Below, in pieces: positions 6,646-14,233 of a DNA stretch of 16,056 bases. A program made the position numbers and the translations under genes. The notes beneath the pieces were generated by a model. The model saw nothing but the letters and a program-made list of their open reading frames with translations, ran no database searches and was not told the origin of the DNA. The DNA comes from Clostridiales bacterium UBA1206 (lineage in GTDB: Bacteria > Bacillota > Clostridia > Oscillospirales > CAG-382). The stretch covers positions 497 through 16,552 of the forward strand of contig DBXS01000004.1 of assembly GCA_002310055.1 (NCBI GenBank), read 5' to 3'. Within the stretch, counting starts at the first letter, position 1; every line of letters starts with the position of its first letter.

Positions 6646-9134
6646 TATTTCTTTTTCCTCCTGTAATACAGTACCGCGCACGGAATGCAGAGCGCGGCGA
6701 GCGCCAATGCGATGATTATCGCCGCTTTGGACGTGGCGCGCATAGGTTCCGGCTCGGAAGGATCTGTGCTCGCTTCCCCTTCGGGGACGGAAGCCGGTTC
6801 GGACCGGGGTTCGGATATTTCTTCCGCAGAAAGTTCGGAATACGGGTCGGGCAGCGGATGGTCTTTGCGGTATTCGGCTTTTGCCGCAGCCTTGGAAAGG
6901 CGGGCGATCTTTGCGGCTTTGGCTATATCCGTATAAAGCTCGCCGTATTTTTCCGACGTGACGGAATCGTCGGTCGCGAACGCCGCCTCTTTGACTATCC
7001 GCGCGCTTTCGGCGAGAGTCTGATACGCGTCCTCGGCGTGAGTATATTCCACGCCGAGCGCGGCGTTCACGGCGCTCAGGACGTTTTCGTCGAGCGTTCC
7101 GACAAGTTCGAGCCGCTTTTTAAGATATTCGAGCTGCGCTTTGAGCGCGGCGTCGGGGTCGTAGGTGGGCGAAAGCGAACGCTTTGAAAGCAGACCGTTC
7201 GACACGTCTTTGCAATCGGTGCCGAAATATTCGGCATAGGCGAAGAAAGCGAATCCGTCGCCGCCCGCTTCACGCACCTCTTTGATCTCGCGGTCGAGCA
7301 CGTCTGCGCCGTAATCGGTGAGCCCTATATACGAATAGGCGTGGTCGCCCGCGGCGTCAATGGTCATTTTGGAATACTGCGGCACTATGTTGGTTCCGTA
7401 GACCATGGGGAACGCGATATCGATATAGTCGTTTTCCAGCCAGATCCCGGCTTCCTGCATATATTTGGTGTAAACTTCGTTGAAATTGGGCGCCACGTCG
7501 GCGGCGACGTACATATCGGGCCGCAGTTCGTTGACGAGATCGTTGACCTGTTTTACGAATTCCGTGACGAACGAGGCGCGGAAACGGCACCAGGTGTTCC
7601 AGAGCGGATCAGATTTGCCGAGATCCATCGGGTCCTTGCCGTACTGTTCCTTAAAAAGGGCGCGCGTGTATTCGTCGTAGCCGAAATCCTCGCCTTCGGC
7701 GAGCGGGTAGCGGATATAGTCCATCTGGAACCCGTCGAGGTCGTAGGTCTGCAGGATATATTTATAGAATTTGAGCAGGAATTCGCTTACTTCCGGCAGC
7801 GCCGGGTTTAAGAAATAGCCCTTGGTGTCGCCCACGGCGGTGGTCCCTGATTTGGCGACGTTTAGCCATTCGGGCTTTTTGGTCGTGACGGCGAGCTGCG
7901 GATAGGTCGTGGAGCCGTGGCTCACGCGGTAGCAGACCATCCAGCCGAAGACCTCTATTCCGTATTTGTGGCATTCGTCTATATACGCCGCGAGCACGTC
8001 GAAGCCGCCGAGCGAGGGGTCCTGCGAAAACAGGTATTCTTCGGTATCCACCGGGAATATGGTGACCGAATTGTAAAGCAGTTCTATGCACACGGCGTTG
8101 AAACCGGCTTCGTAAATGGTTTTGACCTTTTTATTGACCTGCTCGCGCGTGGAAGATTCCGAAGGCCTGAGCCAGAGAGCGCGCGCTTCCACGGCGGGAT
8201 AATCGTTTAGCAAAAGCGAAAGATCGGCGCATTTGTTTTTGAAATCGTACGTAGCTATCATCGCGGCGGCGTAGTCGTCGCCCGCGCCGCGCACCGCCGA
8301 ATAAAGCTCATCAAGTTCTTTTCTGCCGGCGTCGTACGCTTCATAATCGATCACGGCGTAGGACGCGCGTTTTGTATCGAAAAGCGCGTCTATGTTCCCG
8401 CTGAGCACGTCGAGGCCCGAGAGTATGCTTTCTTCGTCGAACGCGAAGGTCACCGTCTTCGCCGTGCGGTCCACGGTGACGTGCAGCCCTTCTTCCGCCG
8501 CGGAAGAAAGCTCGGCTATGCGGTCGCGCCCGACGGCGGATACTACGAAGCCGCCTTCCGGGATCGCGTTATTGTTGCCGCCGACCGAGATCACCATACC
8601 GTTTTTGTCCACCACCACTTCGCTTCCCCATATGTTGGTGCCGGTGGAAGAGCCGCGGTCGTAGATGACTATGGTGTTTTCGGTGCGGGTGGAATTGAAT
8701 TTGTCAAAATTTATCACGTTTTTGTAAAACGGCGAATATCCTTGCGCCATAAACGTCACGGTCGCCGCGGAAACGTCGTAGAGCACCCTGTCGCCAACGG
8801 ATATCCCGAGCGAGCGGAGCTTTTTTATGCTGGCGCCGCTGCGCGCCACGGCGAGGAACCCTTGTGCGGGGATGGCGACTTCGTCTTCCTCGTAAACGCC
8901 CAGAACGGTCCTTTCGGCGGATACCGCGACCGCGTAGGCCGAATATTTGCCGCCGGTGGAAAACGTTTCGCCGTATTCGGACGTGTAGATATTTATCCCG
9001 TTGGTCTTGGGATACGTGTTCACGGACGTGACGCCGTAAACGTATTGTTTTTCGTCTTCGGCGCAGACCGCAAGCGCGGGGACGAGGGCGGCGAACAGTA
9101 TGATCATTACCAGAACGACAGAGATCTTTTTCAT
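6645..9134 (-). CDS. Secreted, membrane-anchored GHL10 family glycosidase-like protein
   Basis: The 829-residue protein opens with a signal peptide (1-25, cleavage likely after AVCA). Two copies of an approximately 80-residue beta-rich module follow (about 50-131 and 155-233), each with an IPxxGF core and ending in TVTF. Residues 316-640 form a GHL10 domain (glycosyl-hydrolase-like family 10, TIM barrel), starting ARALWLRPS. It includes FGWMV (396-400), DLDGFQMDYIRYP (465-477), AFPMVYG (574-580) and GGDGFAFFAYAEYF (624-637). A helical region (660-755), a Pro/Glu/Ser-rich spacer (760-798), a TM helix (about 803-824) and a basic tail YRRKKK end it. No LPXTG is present, so it is a membrane-tethered exoprotein. 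Relatives such as YngK are thought to act on cell-surface or external glycans; the substrate here is unknown. The start overlaps the Crp-family stop by 4 bp. Confidence 0.88.
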   Translation of the reverse strand: MKKISVVLVMIILFAALVPALAVCAEDEKQYVYGVTSVNTYPKTNGINIYTSEYGETFSTGGKYSAYAVAVSAERTVLGVYEEDEVAIPAQGFLAVARSGASIKKLRSLGISVGDRVLYDVSAATVTFMAQGYSPFYKNVINFDKFNSTRTENTIVIYDRGSSTGTNIWGSEVVVDKNGMVISVGGNNNAIPEGGFVVSAVGRDRIAELSSAAEEGLHVTVDRTAKTVTFAFDEESILSGLDVLSGNIDALFDTKRASYAVIDYEAYDAGRKELDELYSAVRGAGDDYAAAMIATYDFKNKCADLSLLLNDYPAVEARALWLRPSESSTREQVNKKVKTIYEAGFNAVCIELLYNSVTIFPVDTEEYLFSQDPSLGGFDVLAAYIDECHKYGIEVFGWMVCYRVSHGSTTYPQLAVTTKKPEWLNVAKSGTTAVGDTKGYFLNPALPEVSEFLLKFYKYILQTYDLDGFQMDYIRYPLAEGEDFGYDEYTRALFKEQYGKDPMDLGKSDPLWNTWCRFRASFVTEFVKQVNDLVNELRPDMYVAADVAPNFNEVYTKYMQEAGIWLENDYIDIAFPMVYGTNIVPQYSKMTIDAAGDHAYSYIGLTDYGADVLDREIKEVREAGGDGFAFFAYAEYFGTDCKDVSNGLLSKRSLSPTYDPDAALKAQLEYLKKRLELVGTLDENVLSAVNAALGVEYTHAEDAYQTLAESARIVKEAAFATDDSVTSEKYGELYTDIAKAAKIARLSKAAAKAEYRKDHPLPDPYSELSAEEISEPRSEPASVPEGEASTDPSEPEPMRATSKAAIIIALALAALCIPCAVLYYRRKKK

Positions 9135-9811
9135 AATTTTCCTTCCGTATTCAGGGACGAGAGTATTTCGAAACGGTTTTTACGGTAATCTATAAGTCCT
9201 TCGGCGCGCATCGCCGAAAGCTCGCGGCACAGCGCCGAACGGTCGCAGTTCAAAAAGTCGGCGAGCTCCGCCCGGTCGAGCGGAACAGTGAATTTCGCCC
9301 CGCCTTTTTCGCGGCGCATACCGTGCAGATACGCGCTGATCTTGCCGCGCAGCGTGGGTTTGGAAATGCACGACGCCCTGAACTGCAGCGCGAAGTATTT
9401 TTGCGAAACGATACCCAGCAGATTTGCGAGAAAGCGCGCGTTGACGCTGCACGCGCCCGAAAGCATATTGGCAAACGGTATGAACAGCACTATGCTTTCG
9501 GTATCGGCGTAAACGGTGACCGGGCTCTTGGCGTCTTTGTCCATCGCCAGGATATCGCCGAACACCTCGCCCGGCTCTATGTGCGCGACCGATTCGCGCC
9601 TGCCGTCTTCGCTCACGCTTTCGCCGGTGCATCTGCCCGAGACGAGCACGCCCATGCGGTCGGTGCTTTCGCCTTCGCGGATTATGACGCCGCCTCTGGC
9701 GTAGTCGCGGCAGTACGCGCCGGAATTTTTGACGAATTCTTTCAGTTCATCCGTCGCAAGCGACGCGAACAGCGGCGAGTTATGCAGTTTTTCGTAATCC
9801 GACTCTTTCAT
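9131..9811 (-). CDS. Crp/Fnr-family transcriptional regulator
   Basis: This 226-residue DNA-binding regulator has an N-terminal cyclic-nucleotide-binding-like beta roll (about 12-118, with GVLVSGR and EPGEVFGDILAM). A dimer helix (about 120-150) and a C-terminal winged helix-turn-helix (about 150-215) follow, with LDRAELADFLNCDRSALCRELSAMRAEGLIDY. The roll lacks the Arg-Ser pair that contacts cAMP in E. coli Crp. Its cysteines (34, 62, 121, 148, 189, 195) do not form the FNR N-terminal cluster, so the effector is unknown. GGAGG is 6 nt from the ATG at 9811. It lies 18 nt after the 149-aa unknown gene and overlaps the GHL10 start by 4 bp, so it probably regulates its own unit. Confidence 0.9.
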   Translation of the reverse strand: MKESDYEKLHNSPLFASLATDELKEFVKNSGAYCRDYARGGVIIREGESTDRMGVLVSGRCTGESVSEDGRRESVAHIEPGEVFGDILAMDKDAKSPVTVYADTESIVLFIPFANMLSGACSVNARFLANLLGIVSQKYFALQFRASCISKPTLRGKISAYLHGMRREKGGAKFTVPLDRAELADFLNCDRSALCRELSAMRAEGLIDYRKNRFEILSSLNTEGKL

Positions 9812-9829
9812 TTTGCGCCTCCGTTTTTT

Positions 9830-10279
9830 TCAGCCGTATAAAAGCAAGACTGTAAATGCCGAATTGTCGAACCGCGCGGGGATATCGGTCTGCAGTTCGA
9901 ACGCCAGCGTGCGCGCGCCGTCAAGCGGCGCCGCCCCGGACGCGGACGCGAGCAGACCCGAAGGCATACGCGCGCAGCAGAGCGAATACTCTTCCCGCGC
10001 TTCGCCGTCGACGACCGGCGTCACACGCGCCGAAGTTATGCTGTTTGAGGTATGCGCGCCGAACGAATACAGCGCGAGGAACGGCCTGTTTGCGAGCGTG
10101 AGCACGCCGCTTTCGTTCGGTATTCTCACGCCCGAGACGTATTCAAGACTCAATCTGCCGCCCGAAAACACTCGCGGCGTTCCGAGCGCGTAAGTCCCGG
10201 TCCGCATACGCGGCGCAAAGGCGGGGATGCCGGCGCCGATCGGCACGGGCGGGATATCCTTTGAAAAGCAATCTTCCAT
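9830..10279 (-). CDS. Conserved-looking hypothetical protein, 149 aa, beta-rich
   Basis: I do not recognise a family. The ATG at 10279 has GGAGGTG 8 nt upstream, which fixes the start; the frame stays open upstream but would run into the XRE gene. The protein is 149 residues with no TM segment, signal peptide or obvious motif. Alternating hydrophobic residues (VLTLANRPFLALYSF, RTLAFELQTDIPARFDNSAFTVLLLY) suggest a beta sandwich. The first 25 residues are rich in Pro and Gly. The pattern ends in a hydrophobic strand, as in small structural or carbohydrate-binding folds, but that is only impression. It is the first gene after a plausible promoter with an operator-like inverted repeat and is followed closely by the Crp-family gene, so it may be the regulator's main target. 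Confidence 0.7.
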   Translation of the reverse strand: MEDCFSKDIPPVPIGAGIPAFAPRMRTGTYALGTPRVFSGGRLSLEYVSGVRIPNESGVLTLANRPFLALYSFGAHTSNSITSARVTPVVDGEAREEYSLCCARMPSGLLASASGAAPLDGARTLAFELQTDIPARFDNSAFTVLLLYG

Positions 10280-10302
10280 AAACAACGCACCTCCGTATAT
10301 GC

Positions 10303-10332
10303 ATAATACGCGGAGCGTATGGAAAACGTCAC
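10303..10332 (-). promoter_or_regulatory. Probable promoter for the 149-aa gene and Crp-GHL10-Dabb unit
   Basis: GTGACG, an 18-nt spacer, then TATTAT on the minus strand, 24 bp before the 149-aa start. The -35 matches 4/6 and the -10 matches 5/6. It lies in the 65-nt gap after the XRE gene. Confidence 0.5.
10306..10320. promoter_or_regulatory. Operator-like inverted repeat at the promoter
   Basis: ATACGC-GGA-GCGTAT: perfect 6-bp arms around 3 nt. It lies mostly in the spacer and overlaps the -10 box of the candidate promoter. A protein bound here would block RNA polymerase. The binding protein is unknown; the neighbouring XRE and Crp-family regulators are candidates. Confidence 0.45.
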
Positions 10333-10343
10333 TTTCCGCTCGG

Positions 10344-10361
10344 TTTACATAGCTATGTAAA
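10344..10361. repeat. Perfect 18-bp palindrome at the end of the XRE gene
   Basis: TTTACATAGCTATGTAAA is fully self-complementary. It covers the last codons and stop of the XRE gene and sits just upstream of the candidate promoter, a place where an operator for the next unit could lie. No T run follows, so it is not a standard terminator. Confidence 0.5.
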
Positions 10362-10929
10362 ACACCGGGATCGTCAGGAATATCACCCACGAGGGATGCC
10401 AGTTGCCCAGCACGAATCCGGTAAAGAGGTAAAGCGTCGCCACGAACAGCGGATAATTGAATTTGCGCATAGAACCGACCGCCACCGCTTTTATGAGCGT
10501 ATAGACTACCGGCACGCAGAGGAACAGCAGCCACGCGGGGTGCCACGCGCCGAGCGTGAACCCCAGTATGAGGAACGCGGCGAGCGCGGCGATGAACACC
10601 GGCACCATAACGAGCGCAAAACGGCGGTCGCGCTTACGGAACGCGGTCTTTATACGGTGCTCGCTTTTTTCGGCGGAAGCGGAGACCTTTTGCGGTTCGG
10701 CGCCGTTCACGTCGATGATTTCATCCGGGTCGACGTACGTGAGCTGGTCGCGGTTCACCCCGTAGAATTTGCAAAGGGCTTCGATCATTTCTTCGGCGGG
10801 GAGCGATTCGGCGCTTTCCCACGATTTGACCGACGCCGTCTCGGCGCCGATGGAATGGGCGAGCTCACGTTCGGAAAGTCCCGCCGATTCGCGGTATTTT
10901 TTAAGTCGTTCGGAAAAGTTCGATTTCAT
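10345..10929 (-). CDS. XRE-family HTH protein with a duplicated C-terminal membrane module
   Basis: The 194-residue protein has an N-terminal lambda-repressor-like helix-turn-helix (about 5-64: RLKKYRESAGLSERELAHSI, then ASVKSWESAESLP). A charged linker runs to about 103. Two copies of a 27-residue membrane module follow (117-143 and 165-191), sharing LGxWHPxWxxFLxxPVxY. About four TM helices are predicted (104-126, 131-149, 157-176, 179-193). The protein should therefore bind DNA while held at the membrane, perhaps sensing an envelope signal; that is inference. WHPxW membrane modules on XRE proteins occur in other Firmicutes, with no mechanism I can name. The ribosome site is weak (AAAGGA, 13 nt from ATG) and can pair with TATCC just upstream. 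It is the last gene of the serS-linked operon. Confidence 0.85.
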   Translation of the reverse strand: MKSNFSERLKKYRESAGLSERELAHSIGAETASVKSWESAESLPAEEMIEALCKFYGVNRDQLTYVDPDEIIDVNGAEPQKVSASAEKSEHRIKTAFRKRDRRFALVMVPVFIAALAAFLILGFTLGAWHPAWLLFLCVPVVYTLIKAVAVGSMRKFNYPLFVATLYLFTGFVLGNWHPSWVIFLTIPVFYIAM

Positions 10930-10974
10930 ATATCGTGATCTATCCTTTCGGGATATCTTACTGCAAGAACGGCG

Positions 10975-11814
10975 TCAGCCGTAAAAAGTCGCGTCGAGCC
11001 AGCGCGCCGCCATTTCCGCCCAGCGGGCGACGTAAGGCGAAACGTATGCGCTGTTGTTCGCGGGCGCCGTGTTGCGGTCCGCCATGGCGAGCCCGTGCGC
11101 GCCCGAGGGGAAAACGTGCAGCTCGTACGGCACGCCGTGTTCGTTGAGCGCGTTGGCGTAGAGCAGCGAGTTCTGCGAAGGCACGCACCCGTCGTCGGCG
11201 GTGGTCCAGATGAACGCGGGCGGCGTTTGGTCAGTCACCTGCAGTTCGAGCGACACTCTTTCGAGTTCCTCTTGAGTGAAGACGTCTTCGGACCTGCCGT
11301 AAAGGTTTATGAACGAAAGCCGGTGAGTCGCCCTGACCGCGGTCACGACGGGATAGCAGAGTATAGACGCGTCGGGACGCGCGGCGTCTTTTTCAATCCC
11401 GAGTTTTTCGAGCACGCGTTCGTCGTTGTAACGCGTGGATATATAGCCCGCGAGATGTCCGCCGGCGGAAAAGCCGATGACGGCTATCTTATGCGGATCT
11501 ATGCCGTATTCCGCGGCGTGCGTGCGCAGATAAACTATGGCGCTCGCCGCGTCGAGCAGCGGATTGATCTCGCCGCAGTACGGCTTAATGGCGTAGCGCA
11601 GTATGAACGAAACGCAGCCGTACGCCGAAAAATGGTCGGCTATGGGGTACGCTTCGCGGTCGGAAAGGAATTCGTAACCGCCGCCGGGAAAGACTATCAT
11701 CGCCGGTCTGAGTATACCGTCGAGTTCGGGCGACGCGGGGCGTTCGCTGTACTGTAGATAAGACTTTTCGCAGCCTTCGTAAAGCGGCTTGTCGTAAAGA
11801 GGGATGTTTATCAT
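10975..11814 (-). CDS. Alpha/beta hydrolase, acetyl esterase (Aes/acetylxylan-esterase-like)
   Basis: A 279-residue cytoplasmic-looking enzyme with no signal peptide, likely removing acetyl or other acyl groups from sugars. The hallmarks are the oxyanion-hole motif FPGGGYEF (42-49), the nucleophile elbow GFSAGG (Ser116), the acid in TTADDGCVP (Asp207 or Asp208) and the catalytic histidine in SGAHGLAM (His240). The pattern ADDxxVP...NSLLYANAL...VPYELHVFPSGAHGL is typical of the group often labelled acetylxylan esterase or endo-xylanase-B-like. The ATG at 11814 overlaps the Lnt stop by 4 bp (ATGA), so translation is coupled, and the ribosome site is weak. The natural substrate is not known from sequence. 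Confidence 0.87.
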   Translation of the reverse strand: MINIPLYDKPLYEGCEKSYLQYSERPASPELDGILRPAMIVFPGGGYEFLSDREAYPIADHFSAYGCVSFILRYAIKPYCGEINPLLDAASAIVYLRTHAAEYGIDPHKIAVIGFSAGGHLAGYISTRYNDERVLEKLGIEKDAARPDASILCYPVVTAVRATHRLSFINLYGRSEDVFTQEELERVSLELQVTDQTPPAFIWTTADDGCVPSQNSLLYANALNEHGVPYELHVFPSGAHGLAMADRNTAPANNSAYVSPYVARWAEMAARWLDATFYG

Positions 11815-13376
11815 TGCGCGTTTCTCACTTTCTTATGTTTGTTTATCAATGACGCCGCTTTGCAGACCGCCGTAAAAAGCGCGAAAGCGAGCGGCAGGAT
11901 CATTATGACGTCGCCGATATACGAATACAGCGTGCGGCGCGCGTTGGGGTAAACGGTGCCGTATATGACGGCCTGCGTGAGCGGCTCGGTGTTTTCACTC
12001 GCCGCGCCTTTGGGAGAAACAAAGCACGAAACGCCGGTGTTCGCCGCGCGGATGAGCCATTTTCCGTTTTCCGCCGCGCGCACCGCCGAATGGGCGAGAT
12101 GCTGATATATGCCGGGCGTGTCCTCGAACCAGCTGTCGTTGGTACAGACCAGAAGCAGTTCGGAATCAACCGGCGCAAGCGACGGGAACACCGAATCGAA
12201 ACAGACGAACGCGCCGGCTTTTACGCCGCAGCATTCGATAAGCACGCTCTCTTCGCCCGCCGAAAGGTCGAGCGACGAAAGGTTCATGGAATCTAAAAAC
12301 GGCAGCAGTTTCATAAGCAGGTCGCGGTAGGGCAGGAATTCGCCGAACGGCACCGGGCGGCGTTTGCGGTAAGGTTCGCCGCGCGTTCCGTCGGGGTATA
12401 CCGCGAACACCGAATTGTATTCCCTGCCGCCTTCGCGCTCGAGCGCGCCGACGATGACGGTGCAGCCGTATTCGGCGGTTATCTGAGTTATGCGGGCGTT
12501 AAGTTCGCTGTCGAACACGCACGGGAACGCGGTCTCGGGCAGGACGATGAGTTCGGCGCCGTTCTGCGCCGCCTCTTGTGTGAGCGAAATATAGCGCTCT
12601 TTATTTTCTTTGAGCTTTGCCGAATCCCATTTTTCCATCGAAAGCTCGTTCCCCTGCACCGCGGCGGCTTTGATTCCGCCTTCTTCCGGCGAAGGGACGC
12701 ACATAAGCGCCGTTCCCGTAACGAGCGGAACGGCGAGCGACAGAGACGCCAGTATCACGAACCCGCGCTTTTTCATACGCACGCACAGCGCGAGCGAGCA
12801 GGTGAACAGGCACAGAATAAGCGTGATGAAGCGCGCGCCGAACAGCGAGACGTTCTGCAGAAGCGGCAGGAACATATACTGCCCGACCGCCGACATCCCC
12901 CACGGGAACGCCAGCACGCCCACCGACATAAGCCATTCCCCCGCCATATAGCAGCAGGCGGCGGCGAGCGGCTGAAGCAGATACTTGCGCGGCGTGAGGT
13001 TCAAAAGCAAAAACGGCAGCGCCAGAAGCAGCGCATGGTAAGCGCCGATGCCGAAAACTCCGGCTATGACCACAAATATCCCCTGCGCCTGCGTAAAACC
13101 AAACGCTTCGAACGGGTAGAGCGCGGTCAGCCAGCTGTAGAGCGGCACGAAAAAGCCGAACCCGAACCAGAGCACGGTCCTAAACGGCTTTTCGGGCGCG
13201 AAACACCCGTCTTCCGCCGGCGCGAAAAGCCTGAAAAACAGCAAAAACAGCCCCAAAAAGCCAAAAATGAAAAGCTCGCCTTTAAAAAAGGCAAGCGAAT
13301 ATACTACGCCTGCCGAAAAGCTCCATATGCGGCGCTTGCGGTAAGCCGCGCCGAAGAGCCGCGCCGCGCCGTTCAC
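11811..13376 (-). CDS. lnt: Apolipoprotein N-acyltransferase
   Basis: Lnt is a membrane enzyme that adds a third acyl chain to the N-terminal cysteine of lipoproteins. The product is 521 residues from GTG at 13376. I chose this because the GTGA overlap with the upstream stop matches the 4-bp overlaps elsewhere in the operon; an ATG at 13415 would add 13 residues and a 43-bp overlap. The N-terminal half has about six TM helices. The periplasmic-type nitrilase domain carries LPETAFP (catalytic Glu), YRKRRPVPFGEFLPYR (Lys and the FGEF glutamate) and FVCFDSVFP (catalytic Cys). A last TM helix and basic tail follow. E. coli has CYE at the nucleophile; here it is CFD, a conservative change. Lnt is not universal in Firmicutes, many of which use Lit or Lns enzymes. 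Confidence 0.92.
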   Translation of the reverse strand: MNGAARLFGAAYRKRRIWSFSAGVVYSLAFFKGELFIFGFLGLFLLFFRLFAPAEDGCFAPEKPFRTVLWFGFGFFVPLYSWLTALYPFEAFGFTQAQGIFVVIAGVFGIGAYHALLLALPFLLLNLTPRKYLLQPLAAACCYMAGEWLMSVGVLAFPWGMSAVGQYMFLPLLQNVSLFGARFITLILCLFTCSLALCVRMKKRGFVILASLSLAVPLVTGTALMCVPSPEEGGIKAAAVQGNELSMEKWDSAKLKENKERYISLTQEAAQNGAELIVLPETAFPCVFDSELNARITQITAEYGCTVIVGALEREGGREYNSVFAVYPDGTRGEPYRKRRPVPFGEFLPYRDLLMKLLPFLDSMNLSSLDLSAGEESVLIECCGVKAGAFVCFDSVFPSLAPVDSELLLVCTNDSWFEDTPGIYQHLAHSAVRAAENGKWLIRAANTGVSCFVSPKGAASENTEPLTQAVIYGTVYPNARRTLYSYIGDVIMILPLAFALFTAVCKAASLINKHKKVRNAQ

Positions 13377-14221
13377 AGCGCGTTGAGCATACGCCGTATC
13401 TCGTTCACGGCGCATTCAAACGCCGCGTAGGGGGATTCGAAAGCGTACGCGTGTTCCACGCCCTTATCCGCCGAAAGCGCCGAAAGCCCTACGAAATCGG
13501 TGAGATGCGGTTCCACGGTGAGGACCGCGTCGCCCGGTGTATAGGCGTTTATCTGCGCGAGCAGTTCGGGGATAAGCGCGTCGCCTTTGCCGGGAGGCAC
13601 TATTACGCCGCCGGGAAGGCAATCTTTTATGTGATAATATTGGATGTGTTCTTTAAGTAAATCGAAAGCGCCCGCCGCGGGCAAGCCGCAATAGATGAAA
13701 TTGCCGTTGTCGAGCGTGACTCTGAGCCTGCCGCCGGTCGAATCGACGAGCTTTTTGACCCGCTCCGCCGAACAGCCGTATATGCCTTTTTCGTTTTCGT
13801 GGCAAAGCACGAATCCGCAGCCCGACGCTTTTTCCGCAAGCGCGTTTATGTGGAAAAACACCTTTTTTTCATACTCTTCGAACGGTTCGCCGTCGACCGG
13901 GTAAAACGAGAACATACGAATGTTGCGCGTGCCGAGTTTATCGCCGATCTCCATAAGGCGGTCGAGCAGCGCGTCCTGCGACTGCGCCTCGTCGATCCTC
14001 ACCTTGCCGAGCGGCGAGCCGAGCGACCACACCTTTATTCCGTGGATGCCCATACGGCGGCGGATATCGTCGAGTTCCCTGTCGGAAAGCGTGACGAAAG
14101 ACCTGCCGTCGACTCCGCGCAGTTCGATATATTCGATTCCCAGCGTGTTGAGCGAAGCGAGCTGAAGCTCGAACCGCGGGTCGATCTCATCGGCGAATGC
14201 CGAAAGTATGAATCTTGCCAT
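13373..14221 (-). CDS. Sugar phosphate isomerase/epimerase-like TIM barrel protein
   Basis: The 282-residue protein belongs to the xylose-isomerase-like TIM barrel superfamily (COG1082 type), which isomerises or epimerises sugars and inositol derivatives with a divalent metal. The usual ligand set is visible: Glu142 in CHENEKGIYG, Asp171 in VTLDNGNF, His197 in YYHIKD and Glu237 in LTVEPHL. The opening LSAFADEIDPRFELQLASLNTLGIEYIELR is typical of strand 1 and helix 1. The substrate is unknown. The ATG at 14221 lies 12 nt after the MORN gene, with GGAG about 15 nt upstream, rather far. Its stop overlaps the proposed Lnt GTG. Together with the esterase two genes on, it hints at carbohydrate handling, but Lnt between them argues against a simple catabolic operon. 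Confidence 0.88.
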   Translation of the reverse strand: MARFILSAFADEIDPRFELQLASLNTLGIEYIELRGVDGRSFVTLSDRELDDIRRRMGIHGIKVWSLGSPLGKVRIDEAQSQDALLDRLMEIGDKLGTRNIRMFSFYPVDGEPFEEYEKKVFFHINALAEKASGCGFVLCHENEKGIYGCSAERVKKLVDSTGGRLRVTLDNGNFIYCGLPAAGAFDLLKEHIQYYHIKDCLPGGVIVPPGKGDALIPELLAQINAYTPGDAVLTVEPHLTDFVGLSALSADKGVEHAYAFESPYAAFECAVNEIRRMLNAL

Positions 14222-14233
14222 TTGACGTGTTTT

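Noticed and set aside
6645..6760. Sortase (LPXTG) anchor at the GHL10 C-terminus
   Set aside because: The TM helix and basic tail are present but no LPXTG-like motif precedes them, so a plain membrane tether is the better reading.
9131..9811. FNR-type oxygen sensor
   Set aside because: The cysteines are scattered through the protein and do not form the N-terminal cluster that binds iron-sulphur in FNR.
10280..10546. N-terminal extension of the 149-aa unknown protein
   Set aside because: The frame is open but overlaps the XRE gene, promoter and palindrome. The strong GGAGGTG site fixes the ATG at 10279.
12576..13430. 284-codon plus-strand open frame opposite lnt, rich in Arg, Gln and Lys
   Set aside because: The low-complexity basic product is the antisense of hydrophobic membrane segments of Lnt.
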